Source: Telmatactis stephensoni
Lineage: Eukaryota > Cnidaria > Anthozoa > Actiniaria > Isophelliidae
Length of the DNA stretch: 64,000 nucleotides
Assembly (NCBI GenBank): GCA_029948255.1
Contig: JALIZF010001244.1
Span: 124,001 to 188,000 of the forward strand
Reading direction: 5' to 3'
In this document: positions 13,601 to 22,228 of the stretch, piece by piece
Numbering within the stretch: position 1 is the first letter of the stretch
Layout: every line of letters begins with the position of its first letter
Program-made: the position numbers and the translations under genes
The notes under the pieces: model-generated
What the model saw: the letters and a program-made list of their open reading frames with translations, nothing else
Database searches by the model: none
Told to the model about the DNA's origin: nothing

Positions 13601-16600
13601 TATGTCAAAAGAGTGCAAAAGATTCCACTCAAGATTAGCCGAACTAATATCTATGAAAAAAGGAGAGACTTACGCGAATACTATCTCATGGATAAGAACT
13701 AAAGTATCTTTTTCAATTTTAAGATCTGCATTATTATGTCTTAGAGGATCCAGATCTCGAAAAAGAACAAAAAACGATATGATAACTGACATTGACTTTG
13801 AGGTCGACCTGGCCAACATTAAGTGATTATTTATAGATACATATATATTTATATTTTTATTTTTATATATATATATTTTTTAGGTTTTTTTTTGCTGTTA
13901 CCTATAAGTAGATAGTATATAGTATATATATATTAGTTTCCTTGAATAGTTGATTAGTGTTTATAAAATTAACACTATATATAATGATATTGTGCATATG
14001 TTTTTTTATAAATTATAAAGACAACGAACATCTACATTACATTTAACACTATATATTATCACAATTTTTTATATGAATTTCTTATTATATGAATATCTTA
14101 TTATTAATATTTATACATATATGTTTTTTTAAATCATTGATCTGTAAATAGTCTTCCATTGTGAATTTTGTAATAAAGTTTAGAAAGGGCAAAATATAGT
14201 AAACTAATAATATGCCCTTTAAAATGATAATAATGATGATACTATTAATATATACATATACATACACACACATAAATTATATCTAAATTATAAGTATGCA
14301 AAATTAAGGTTTTCACACACAAAAAGGTATCTAAATATAATTAAGTCACAACACTAAATGCAAAAGTATTTATATATTTCTAGATAATAGAAATAAGATA
14401 GAGAATACAGCCAACTGGTTTGCCTCCTTGCCAGTTGGGATTCTTGGCTACTTTGTCATTATACTTCATTTCATTTCACTTCATTTCTAGTCTCCTTCGC
14501 AGCCGTTTTTAGTCTCGTCACGCCACGCGAACCCTCCCCATTTCAACCGCATATATATACATATAGATATTTGCGGTATATAAATCTTAAACATTATATC
14601 TCAATCCCCGGACGGGGCATCACATGTAGCTTGAGTTTCTTGTTCGTTCTCTCCCTTGCTTCGAGGGTTTTTTCTCCGGGTTCTCCGGTTTTTCCTCCCT
14701 CAGTAAAAACGAACTAGTTTCGATCTAAGCTGTGCTCCGTGATCAGACATGAGTCGTATGGTGGCTGCTACGTGTATGTGTATGTAAATTTGTATGTAAA
14801 TGTGTGATTGTTCAATTGTTCGTAATGAAAGCGCCCTTGTAAACCTTCGACTCGATCACGTTGAGCTGCGCCCTTCGTAATTCAGCACTTTGCTGCGAGG
14901 AAGGGTGATGAGCTACCCCAAATTTATTTATTCATTATCTTTTCAGTACGAATACAGTTTCATGATTTTTGGCTGAGACATGCATCTATTACGCAAGTTT
15001 TTTTAGAACTGACGCGCAGCGTTATTGGTTGGGAAGATCGTCCAAGAGAATGCAACATGTTGCCGCAGCAAAAGCAAAATCTATCATCAGAAATCTGCTC
15101 GGCTTTGATATCCATGACATCTCTTGTACCCGCCAAAAACTATCGTTAAAAGAGAATCATATTGCAACATTTCAGCATATAATAACATAAGAAATATTTA
15201 CATATAAACAATAAAAATCCCATTTCTGCTGAAGGTTAAAGTCTAATTATAGACTCACAGTTGAAAGACTTCCTGTGTTTTGAACTTGTCCCGGGGGGGG
15301 GGGGGGGGGGGGACTCCATTGTAAAAGGATCGGGTATGCTCGTCGTATCTCTTAGGGATAAAAATCAGCGATTTGGTATCTTTTCGAGTGTTAAAATTGA
15401 AGTTTAGAGTTTTAGCATTCCCTGGTCTCTCTTAGGGTATGAAAAGAGCCTATCGCATATTATCTTATTCTCAAATAGAAGAAATTTGCCCAACAAAAGC
15501 GTGTCCACCGCTCAATTTTATGTTCATCATAAATAATGTTCATTAGCTTGTTATCGCTGGTATCTCTTAGGGTAAAAAATTGTCCAGCCACGCCCTTCTT
15601 AAAAGACTTCCGGTATCTTTTAGGGGTATTTCTTGACATTTCCGACGAGCAACAACAACAACAACAACGTTTTATTTGGCACTGTATACTTAAAGTACAT
15701 AAGTGAAATCCAAATAAATTAAATTTCTCTATAATTTTAAGTCTCTAATTTCCTTTCTCGTATCAGCATGCATTTATATACATGTGCTGACACAGTTTTT
15801 TGTAGAAAGCTTGTTCTGGGATTCATCAGAAATAAAAAACGATTATCAGTGTTCATGTTGTTGATATTAATATTAGTATTTTTTTGAATAAGATCTCTCT
15901 AATTCTTTTCTGTTGGTGTCATAAAGTGGACACCTGATAAGAAAATGCTTTTCCGATTCTATTCCCATATTGCATACTGGGCAAATCCTTTGTTCATAAA
16001 TCAGGTACGGCCTTCTATACCGTCCCATTTCTACTTCAAGTCTATGATTACTAATTCGTAATTTTGTGAAAGCCACTCTGTGCTTAGTGCTAAGCATACC
16101 CGATCCTTTTACAATGGAGTTCCCCCCCCCCCCCCCCGGGAACTTGTCATTGTGAAACTTCACAGAAACATGACAAATGTTTAGAAGTGCGCGCTGAACC
16201 TCACTCGTTGCCATTCTTAGATAACAATTAAAGAGAAATCAATATTAATATGAAAACAATTATAGCTGTACCTTTTTATTGCTGTTTTTTATCGCAAAAT
16301 TCAAGAGACTCAGCTTTTTCTCATGAACCGTTCCTCCTAGAATCAGCGATTTGGTATCTTTTCGGGTGTTAAAATTGAAGTTTAGAGTTTTAGCATTCCC
16401 TGGTCTCTCTTAGGGTATCAAAAGAGCCTATCGCATATTATCTTATTCTCAAATAGAAGAAATTTGCCCAACAAAAGCGTGTCCACCGCTTAATTTTATG
16501 TTCATCATAACTGAATGTTCATTAGCTTGTTATCGCTGGTATCTCTTAGGGTAAAAAATTGTCCAGCCACGCCCTTCTTAAAAGACTTCCGGTATCTTTT

Positions 16601-17737
16601 AGGGGTATTTCTTGAAATTTCCGACGAGCATACCCGATCCTTTTACAATGGAGTCCCCCCCCCCGGAACTTGTCATTTTGAAACTTCACAGAAACATGAC
16701 AAATGTTTAGAAGTGCTGAACCTCACTCGTTGTCATTCTTAGATAACAATTAAAGAGAAATCAATATTAACATGAAAAAATTATAGCTGTACCTTTTTAT
16801 TGCTGTTTTTTATCGCAAAATTCAAGAGACTCAGCTTTTTCTCATGAACCGTTCCTCCTAGAACCTCAACTCCAGAGACTCCCTTCCCTCCAGGCATCGT
16901 TATAAACAAGGATATTTCTTCGAGATCATTACACTGATCTAACAGAGCAATAGCAAAATCCTCGCATTTTTCAGCCAACTGAAGATAGTCTTCACGAAAC
17001 TCATACTCGATGTCTGCTTGATTCAGTATTTTTCGTTTCAACACAAAAGCTTGGTACACAGGATCTAATTCCGTTGATGTATTTTGAGGATCTTGTAATA
17101 AGAAAGCCAGTGCTATATAGGTGGGACTTGCCAAAGCACGATAGGTATTTAAGTTATTAACATAGCACCCCAGTCTACCAAGTACAGTGCAATTAGCACA
17201 ATCACAAAACTTTGCATGTGGCTCTCCTATAGTATACCCTTCAGTCATTAAAAACTTGGTGATGTCTAAATTTCCGATTTGCGCAGCAAGAACCAGAGGT
17301 GTCAGGAAGTTAAGACGCTGGAGGTGCTGAGTACCTGTACCGATTCTTTTCTCCGTGTTTGATCCAAAACTTTGTCGTCTGTGCTTGTCGTACTTGACTA
17401 GAATAGCTACACATTCTAGCGAGCTTATTTTGATAGCATCAATAAGTGCATTGCCAATTTCTGCGCCTTTACTGAGCAGCAAAACCAAAATTGGAACACG
17501 CTGTTGTTGCACAGCTATCTGCAAAGCGCTCCTTCCAGTTTTATCGATACAATTTACACTCACTACCTTTCCATCGATAAAATCTTTCACTGCATCTAAA
17601 TCATTTCTTCGTATTGCTTCAATGAAATACTTATCTTCCTCTCTGATAGTCATGAATGATGGTGAATGCACTGCTCCCAGCTCAGTATTTAGGTACTTGG
17701 AGCTGTTATCACGCAAGATCCTTTTCAAGATGGACAT
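2382..17737 (-). CDS. TRPC-type transient receptor potential cation channel
   Basis: Canonical transient receptor potential channel, a plasma-membrane Ca2+/Na+ channel usually opened downstream of phospholipase C. Coding exons in reading order: 17737-16793, 11158-10855, 8896-8583, 7774-7559, 5043-4848, 4243-4112, 2525-2382. Exon 1 (315 codons) has ankyrin-type repeats (about 35-165), the zinc ligands His174, Cys178, Cys180 and Cys183 with TRPC spacing, and the TRP_2 segment ([11 protein letters not shown]). Exon 2 opens with FIAHRYSQ and carries S1; exon 3 has S2-S4; exon 4 is S5 ([14 protein letters not shown]). Exon 5 is pore and S6 ([11 protein letters not shown]). Exon 6 has the TRP box ([10 protein letters not shown]) and PFNLIP. 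Exon 7 is a C-terminal helix and the stop. Phases join at every junction except exon 4 to 5, where one base is in excess and an early TGA results (7562-7564). Corrected length would be about 749 residues, normal for TRPC. The member type is not resolved. Confidence 0.9.
2640..3175. repeat. Minisatellite in the last TRPC intron
   Basis: A unit of roughly 85-100 bp containing GTGAAAAGACAAGCACTG, AATGAGCAGTACATTACTG and TGTGTATGTTTCTTGTGCT is repeated about five to six times with drift. Open frames across it on both strands follow from the periodicity and are not genes. Confidence 0.85.
3892..4021. repeat. TAGCCTG-ended hairpin with a G-rich/C-rich core
   Basis: The segment begins TAGCCTGTG and ends CGCAGGCTA, with a purine-rich G stretch followed by a C-rich stretch between them. 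It belongs to the same small family as 7228-7305, 20404-20452 and 26867-26997. It lies in the last TRPC intron. Confidence 0.55.
4561..4632. repeat. Microsatellite (CAAA)n(CAGA)n
   Basis: Runs of CAAA, then CAGA, then CAAA, inside the last TRPC intron. Confidence 0.95.
5344..6193. mobile_element. MITE flanked by TTAA target duplications (piggyBac- or Kolobok-like)
   Basis: TTAA at 5340-5343 and at 6194-6197 flanks an 850-bp segment whose ends are inverted repeats: GGTAGTTCCGGA on the left and TCCGGAACTACC on the right. The interior is non-coding and contains GGTGACCCCCT motifs shared with the element at 61768-62579. A TTAA target duplication is typical of the piggyBac and Kolobok superfamilies; which one is not determined. 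It lies in the TRPC intron before the S5 exon in + orientation. Confidence 0.7.
6894..7520. mobile_element. MITE with long terminal inverted repeats and TA target duplication
   Basis: The left end GTCTCCCTCGCAGCCGTG and its reverse complement at 7503-7520 start inverted repeats of roughly 85 bp, which continue through GGAAAAACACGGCTGCTT and CATTCCATTCC. TA at 6892-6893 and 7521-7522 fits a Tc1/mariner-type target duplication. One-ended relatives occur near 14493-14535 and 48065-48105. A TAGCCTGCG hairpin (7228-7305) is nested inside. Confidence 0.7.
7228..7305. repeat. TAGCCTGCG hairpin with polypurine core
   Basis: TAGCCTGCGTAGCGG at the left and TACGCAGGCTA at the right enclose a G/A-rich stretch. 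It is nested in the MITE at 6894-7520, so it is younger than that insertion or part of it. Confidence 0.6.
7818..8012. repeat. Imperfect inverted repeat with nested palindromes
   Basis: CACTAGGATCATCCTAGCAGG on the left is matched by CCTGCCAGGATGATCCTAGTG on the right, with inner pairs such as TACTGCATCCTATTTAG and CTAAACAGAATGCAGTA. It resembles a foldback MITE in the TRPC intron just upstream of the S5 exon acceptor (7775). Confidence 0.65.
9191..10345. mobile_element. About 1.15-kb element with CACAGGGAACCC inverted termini
   Basis: The left end CACAGGGAACCCGGC, continuing through TTTATTCAGCTATAT, is exactly inverted at 10308-10345. A second inverted pair, CACCGCTACTTGCCCTGACC (about 9431) and its complement (about 9886-9906), lies inside. 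No transposase frame is seen, so it is non-autonomous. It sits in the TRPC intron between the S2-S4 and S1 exons. Confidence 0.65.
11188..11392. mobile_element. Palindromic MITE (GCCCGCCGCACAC family), near-complete copy
   Basis: Starts AAAGCCTGCCACACATGTTG and ends with the complementary CAACGTGTGCGGCGGGCTTT, with GAGGAAACTGCCACGCGAGG and its complement further in. The centre is GATGCAACGTCTGCGGCGAG. It lies 30 bp from the acceptor of TRPC exon 2. Partial copies follow at about 11393-11480, 11920-11985 and 12123-12185; another full copy is at 56272-56468. Confidence 0.75.
11485..11919. repeat. Long inverted repeat nested among MITE copies
   Basis: About 180 bp from CACAGGCTTACCAATCTCTG are repeated as a near-perfect reverse complement ending at 11919, around a loop of roughly 80 bp. 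The arms include GGGCTTCCTGTG (11526) and CACAGGAAGCCC (11867). Overlapping open frames on both strands are shadows of this symmetry. Confidence 0.85.
12391..12500 (+). repeat. tRNA-derived SINE head
   Basis: A-box-like TGGCCAAGTGG (12401-12411) and B-box GGTTCGATTCC (12437-12447) have RNA polymerase III promoter spacing. The acceptor-stem halves do not pair (GGCAGCA versus TGGCCAC) and the anticodon region is short, so this is a SINE head or decayed tRNA rather than a working tRNA gene. Confidence 0.7.
12561..13826 (+). CDS. Retrotransposon 3' part: RT thumb region, CCHC finger and restriction-like endonuclease
   Basis: A 421-codon open frame with no interruption. Residues about 81-95 ([12 protein letters not shown]) look like the end of a reverse transcriptase. 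A CCHC-type finger uses Cys209, Cys211, His219 and Cys223. RHN at 232-234 and acidic residues Asp274, Asp278 and Asp294 (FVDVRICHP) fit the restriction-like endonuclease of site-specific non-LTR elements (R2/HERO-like). The catalytic polymerase palm motif is absent, so the copy is 5'-truncated. It lies inside the large first TRPC intron, opposite to that gene, directly after a SINE head and before AT-rich sequence. The clade assignment is tentative; the whole frame could still be transcribed. Confidence 0.75.
   Translation: MKKGQSVSQITTLAEFASSQPQACYIAYTYGLKHKWTYYLRTIPDIEELLQPLECAITNVLLPVLIDHNCSEAERNLLALPVRLGGLGLENPCQAAAKEYLSSKSVTSPLVQCIITQSCSLPDPDQVRKLQQSSRKEKNEVLTSKAEVVYSSLPSITQRAITLAKEKGASSWLTTIPNKEMGFDLNKREFKDALKLRYDWPINDCPSTCVCGEAFTVDHAMICKRGGFIIQRHNELRDLEAELLDLVCTDVQIEPVLQDITGEVLPAGTNLARDARLDVHARGLWERQKSTFVDVRICHPNAKSYREMTPDEIYNKHETEKKRAYEKRVLEVEQASFTPLVFTTTGGMSKECKRFHSRLAELISMKKGETYANTISWIRTKVSFSILRSALLCLRGSRSRKRTKNDMITDIDFEVDLANIK
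13827..14600. other. AT-rich intronic stretch
   Basis: Long TA/T-rich low-complexity sequence follows the retrotransposon tail. A one-ended relative of the GTCTCC..GCAGCC MITE lies near 14493-14535. No exon is seen. Confidence 0.6.
14601..14919 (+). repeat. SINE body, 5'-truncated copy
   Basis: Begins within the B-box region (CAATCCCCGGAC) and runs through CATCACATGTAGCTTGAG, CGAGGGTTTTTTCTCC and CGTGTATGTGTATGTAAATT to AGGGTGATGAGCTACCCC. It matches the complete minus-strand copy at 30154-30516, which retains the tRNA-like head. Confidence 0.85.
15363..16862. repeat. Direct duplication spanning the TRPC exon 1 donor
   Basis: 15363-15650 matches 16341-16629, and 16094-16340 matches about 16628-16862, so an ancestral unit of about 520 bp was duplicated in tandem. 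The second unit ends in the last 70 bp of TRPC exon 1 with its GTACAG donor. The first unit carries a copy of that exon end and donor (about 16268-16340) inside the intron. The first unit is interrupted by a retroelement fragment (about 15651-16093). Both units repeat GGTATCTCTTAGGGTA-like words. Confidence 0.85.
15651..16098 (-). pseudogene. LINE 3'-end fragment inserted in the duplicated unit
   Basis: On the minus strand, [20 protein letters not shown] and [16 protein letters not shown] resemble the C-terminal cysteine/histidine region of jockey/RTE-like reverse transcriptases. The minus-strand 3' end is a (TTG)n tail (15651-15668 on + as CAA repeats). AGCA occurs on both sides of the insert, fitting a short target duplication. 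No polymerase core is present, so it is dead on arrival. Confidence 0.7.
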
Positions 17738-19437
17738 AGTTGCTAGTGTATTTCTGGGATTGCGAACTAAACTGCGGAATACTTGTGCTCTCGGATTTTC
17801 ACTCTAGCGATTTTCGCGACATCATAGAGAATGTGTTCCATGATTTCCCGGTAATCGAGGTACCCGGTAAAGTCGATAGCGTGTTTCTGATTGGTTGTCG
17901 AGGAAATAAGCCACTTGACCTTTTGCCGTCATCCTTGCCGTCGACATAGGATATCACTGCCAGTGAATATTCTTAGGGACGGACCATTAGAAAAGTGATG
18001 GGGGGGGGGGGGGGGGGGGGGGCGGGATGGGGCAAAAGCAAAAAAAAAATATTTCCAATAAACATTGTGAAAAAAAAAAATCTGCCGGGACATTTTCTTT
18101 AAAAAAATATTCCTGCCAAAGTGAAAAAAAAAATTCATTTCCACTTTTGGTAGCCAAAAAAAATTTATGCCAATCCCAAACGACCCCTAAAAAATACCAA
18201 ATCGGCGATTTCAACCCCTAAAAAATACGACGATCATCCCTAGCACACCAATATAGGGAGTACCCCCCCCCCCCCCCCCCCCCCTGGGCCGGGCTCCAGC
18301 TAGCTAATGTTGTAAGAACTTAATAAGAATATTGTCTAAGAGGTCGATCGAGAAGTAGCTTTCTTTGACTTTCTTTCTTTATTGATATAGTGATTTCTCA
18401 AATGGCTACTTTCATACCCTTGTCCTACACGTTCCTTGATGTTATTTTCCCATGCAATACTTTGTCATTTGTTAATTTTGCGTTACAAACGTAGTGGAAA
18501 TTATACTCTTTGAAAACTCTGCTTTGAAAACGACTCAAAATATAATAGAGATCTAGACCTTACTGTGGTTTTCGGTATTCTGCGAACTCTGACCTTCAAA
18601 CAGTCCGTTAATTGGAATTTGGTTATTCGCTTCCGCCCACCTCAACAAAACATCGAAAAATCAATGTTAAAAGTTGCTAAAATCCTACTAAATGACCAAA
18701 TATGATCTTGGTATCAATAGTTCTTCGTATTAGTGATTTTTACTTTTGATTGACAGAAGCAAAAACGCAAATTAGCGGTTGGCGTCAGGCAGTGGGCGCA
18801 CTACGATCGCAAAGCACTATGGTCGTATTCAAAAATCTTCGTCATTTGCTTTCAACCGTAGAGTAGAACAAATCTAGCCCCTCGACGTTCACATTTTGAT
18901 TAGAAAAAATACATTTCGTCTTTTCTTGACAGATTAGACGAAGAAGGAATTTTTTTTGAGAAGAGAAATTTGAGTTAGAATGTTAATAAATCCAGTGAGC
19001 TGTTTGTTTAGATCGTAATCAGGGCAGTGGCCGTCCAGACTAAAAATATTATTCAATGTCCTCACTAATATAATCAGGACTCTTTGGCCATGAAAACCTA
19101 CAGATACTTTAAAAAATATATAAATTTGTGGGCTTTATGTTGAAGTGCGTATAGTCGTCCAATTAAAACCGATTCGCAAAGCGCGATGATCGCGAGGTGA
19201 CAGAGCCGAGTTGACATGGAGGTCGATCCAACGCAAATATAAAATGTGATTTCCAAACTTCAGTTCTCTCTAGAAATGTACCCATATAATAATTGAAAGC
19301 CTAGTTGTTAATAAGAATTAACTGCTGCTTTATTTCTCTCAAGTTTAAGTGTGTAAGCGGACTGAAGTGAAGAATTGTGTTGAATGAGTCTATTCGTCAC
19401 GCAATATACTAAAAATAGATATGTTCATTTAGACAAG
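17738..19437. other. Intergenic: G/C homopolymers and A/T-rich DNA
   Basis: Upstream of the TRPC start codon. A G run (18001-18022) and a C run (about 18262-18284) bracket an A-rich segment of about 240 bp. The short frames over the homopolymers are artefacts. No exon is recognised up to the foldback element at 19438. Confidence 0.55.
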
Positions 19438-20105
19438 GCGCAAAACTGAAAAAGTCGATCGCAAAAAGTGCAGAAGGCATTTTGGGGTAGAGGCTGGTAA
19501 CTTAACTATTCTAAACTAATTTTTCATGCTGAATCCGAATATGACTGTTACCAAGACGTATTCTGCAATCTTATACGTGTAAATGACGTATTTTGTGAAT
19601 TGCTATAGTCATTTCATACTAACGGCTTTTTCATGTAATTCCAAAAGTTCCCAAACTTAAAAACAATTACCATGTCTGGAAAGAGCACATCAAAATCAGT
19701 AAAACTGTGAAGTTTGAAGGATATCAGTTGAAAAATCAAGGAGATACGAATTTTCAAAAATCGAAATTTGTTTGTATCTCTTGCATAACTGTAAGTGTTT
19801 TCAAACAAAATTTCGATTTTTGAAAATTCGTATCTCCTTGATTTTTCAACATATATCCTTCAAACTTCACAGTTTTACTGATTTTGATATGCTCTTTCCA
19901 GCTATGGTAATTGTTTTTAAGTTTGGAAACTTTTGGAATTACATGAAAAAGCCGTTAGTATGAAATGACTGTAGCAATTCACAAAATACGTCATTTACAC
20001 GTATAAGATTGCAGAATACGTCTTGGTAACAGTCATATTCGCATTCAGCATGAAAAATCGGTTTAGAATAGTTATGTTACCAGCCTCTACCCCAAAATGC
20101 CTCCA
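19438..20105. repeat. Foldback element, copy 2 (longest)
   Basis: Arms of about 330 bp pair almost throughout around a centre near 19770-19800. The outer ends contain GAGGCTGGTAAC and its complement, the inner part TCAAGGAGATACGAATTTTC and its complement. It is a long perfect-looking hairpin without a transposase. Copies 1 and 3 lie at 216-675 and 48545-48880. Confidence 0.85.
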
Positions 20106-22228
20106 GGTATCTGATTTTTCGAAAATTCGCCTTGTCTAATTAGGACCCCCCGCAAGACCGCGACTTACAAATCTGAAAACTAGATAATGTAAACAACAGC
20201 AGAACTAAGAAAACTTTGTTTGTCATGCTGTTTTTGAAAACTCAATTTTGCACTAAATTTCCTTTTTTCTGCACTAAATTTCCTGTTTCCTAAATTTCCT
20301 TGAAACAGCACTGTTCTTAGCCAATCAGCATAGCGATTTTTTTCCATGTATAGTATATACTAGTCCCACAATCCACAATGCGCGAGAAAACGCGTGAATC
20401 AGTTAGCCTGCGTCCCTATCTTCCCCCTCCCCCTACGCCGCTACGCAGGCTAGAATCAGTAACTGAGCCTCGTTCGTTTGGTTTCCGGCTTCAAATGCTG
20501 TCTTTACTAGTACCTATTCTTCTATTCAGATTAATATAAAATTTATTCTCAGTGGTTAGACATGATTCATACACAGCGTAAATGAATCAGGAATCACAGC
20601 GATAAATGTGAAAGGGAATCAAGAATCAGTCCAACCTCGTTCCCAGGCTCTCCCTTCTCGCTTTTTTTTAGGTTGGAATCAGCCATGATAAATAATTCCG
20701 CTTCGACCCCGACTCAGCCGTTTGTACGCTGTTGTCTGACAGCAGTGTTCAAACGCATCTAACACGTTGGAGCCAACACTGTTGGGAGTTGGGAGCATTT
20801 CCTCGGGCCTTTAAAGTTTTCCAGGGATAAACCAAGGACCGCGAAGCACATTCAAAACTGGGATAAAGGGGGGGGGGGGGGGGGGGCATAGCATTTAAAA
20901 ATGAAGTAGACTACTCAGTCAAAAAAGCTTTCAAACAGAACATTTGACTAGGTAGCCAGGACAGTCTCTGCGGTCCCTGTAAACACCAACTTGGAAAACT
21001 CAACCATTTATATTTTCAAGCTTATTTTGGATTAAATTTATCACTGGTTTTGAACCAGAACTATAAACAAAAACAAATTAATTATGTAAGAAAACAGGAA
21101 GTAAATTTCTGCTGATTCATGATGACTTGCGAAATAATTAATTAGCACTGTTTGTAAACAGAAATCGCGTTCTCCTTGACTGGAATAACAAACGTTATAA
21201 TTGGGGACTGTACGTGCACGTGTAATGAGGGGGGAGGGGGGGGGTGGATTTTTTTATCTCAATCAAAACAAAATTACGATAACCCTCCCCATTCTTGTTT
21301 CTGAAAAAACACCGTCCTTCATTGATCAACAGAAAAAAATTGACGACCCAATTGACGACAGGAATTTCATTTGGCACAATATATAGGTGTTTTGTCTGAA
21401 CCCTTGCACGACATCCGAAATCTATTCTTTAATAAATATATTAGCTTTTGCGAGCGCGAAGCGCAAGCAGCTCCGCGCAAGGGTTGTTGGAAAGGAGTTT
21501 GAAATGGCCACTTTTGGTAAATGTATGGATATTGGACTATCACAGCATTTCCACCTATGAGCGCGGAGCCGCTTCGCGAAAATCTAAAGACCATAAAGTC
21601 GTACACAACCGCTGTTTTATGAAATAAACGAAAGTTAAGCGACAGAAACAGTACGCGAAATACCTAAATATGTTTGACCGAACTGTGAACTGGAATACCT
21701 AAATTTACTAAGTTTTATTAACGAACTGTGGCACTATTAAGATTGCAAATTATCGCATACCGTAGACATCTTCATGACCAATGGACTTTTGCAAGCAAAG
21801 CGCGAGAATTGTTTGAAGAAAATGAAATTAACTTCGCATAAGGAACAAAGTATGATGATGTACAGCATAAATAGATGTGTAACAGTGTGTAGTGACAGTT
21901 GTCAAAACAAACCATATTTATATATATGTATATATACAAAGTAAAGCCGGAGAAATGTATAACTTCCATTAGTTTCTAAAATCATCAAATAAAAGAGGTG
22001 ACCCTCCCCCCTTACAAGCAAAAGAAAAGCTTGACCCTTCACAAACATTGTCGAAGTTTTTCGATGGCCCTCCCCAAAAACCCTCCAGCCCACCCCCTCA
22101 TTAAAAAGGTACAGTCCCTTAGAATTTTCCTTTTTAAATAAATTTCACACAAACAAAGAAATAAACACAACCAGATCTAGATGTGGACGTAAAACCATGT
22201 GTCAAGCTTAGAAAAAAAGTCGTTTTTA
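20106..22228. other. Intergenic between TRPC upstream region and EXD3 3' end
   Basis: Contains a TAGCCTGCG hairpin (20404-20452), a G run at about 20869-20886 and a G-rich patch at 21228-21246. No coding exon is recognised. The short frames do not resemble known families. Confidence 0.55.
20404..20452. repeat. Short TAGCCTGCG hairpin
   Basis: TAGCCTGCG and CGCAGGCTA enclose a pyrimidine-rich CTTCCCCCTCCCCCTAC core, 49 bp in all; the smallest member of the family. Confidence 0.6.

Noticed and set aside
18001..18290. Frames with polyproline and Phe/Lys-rich sequence
   Set aside because: Caused by G/C homopolymers and A-rich DNA.
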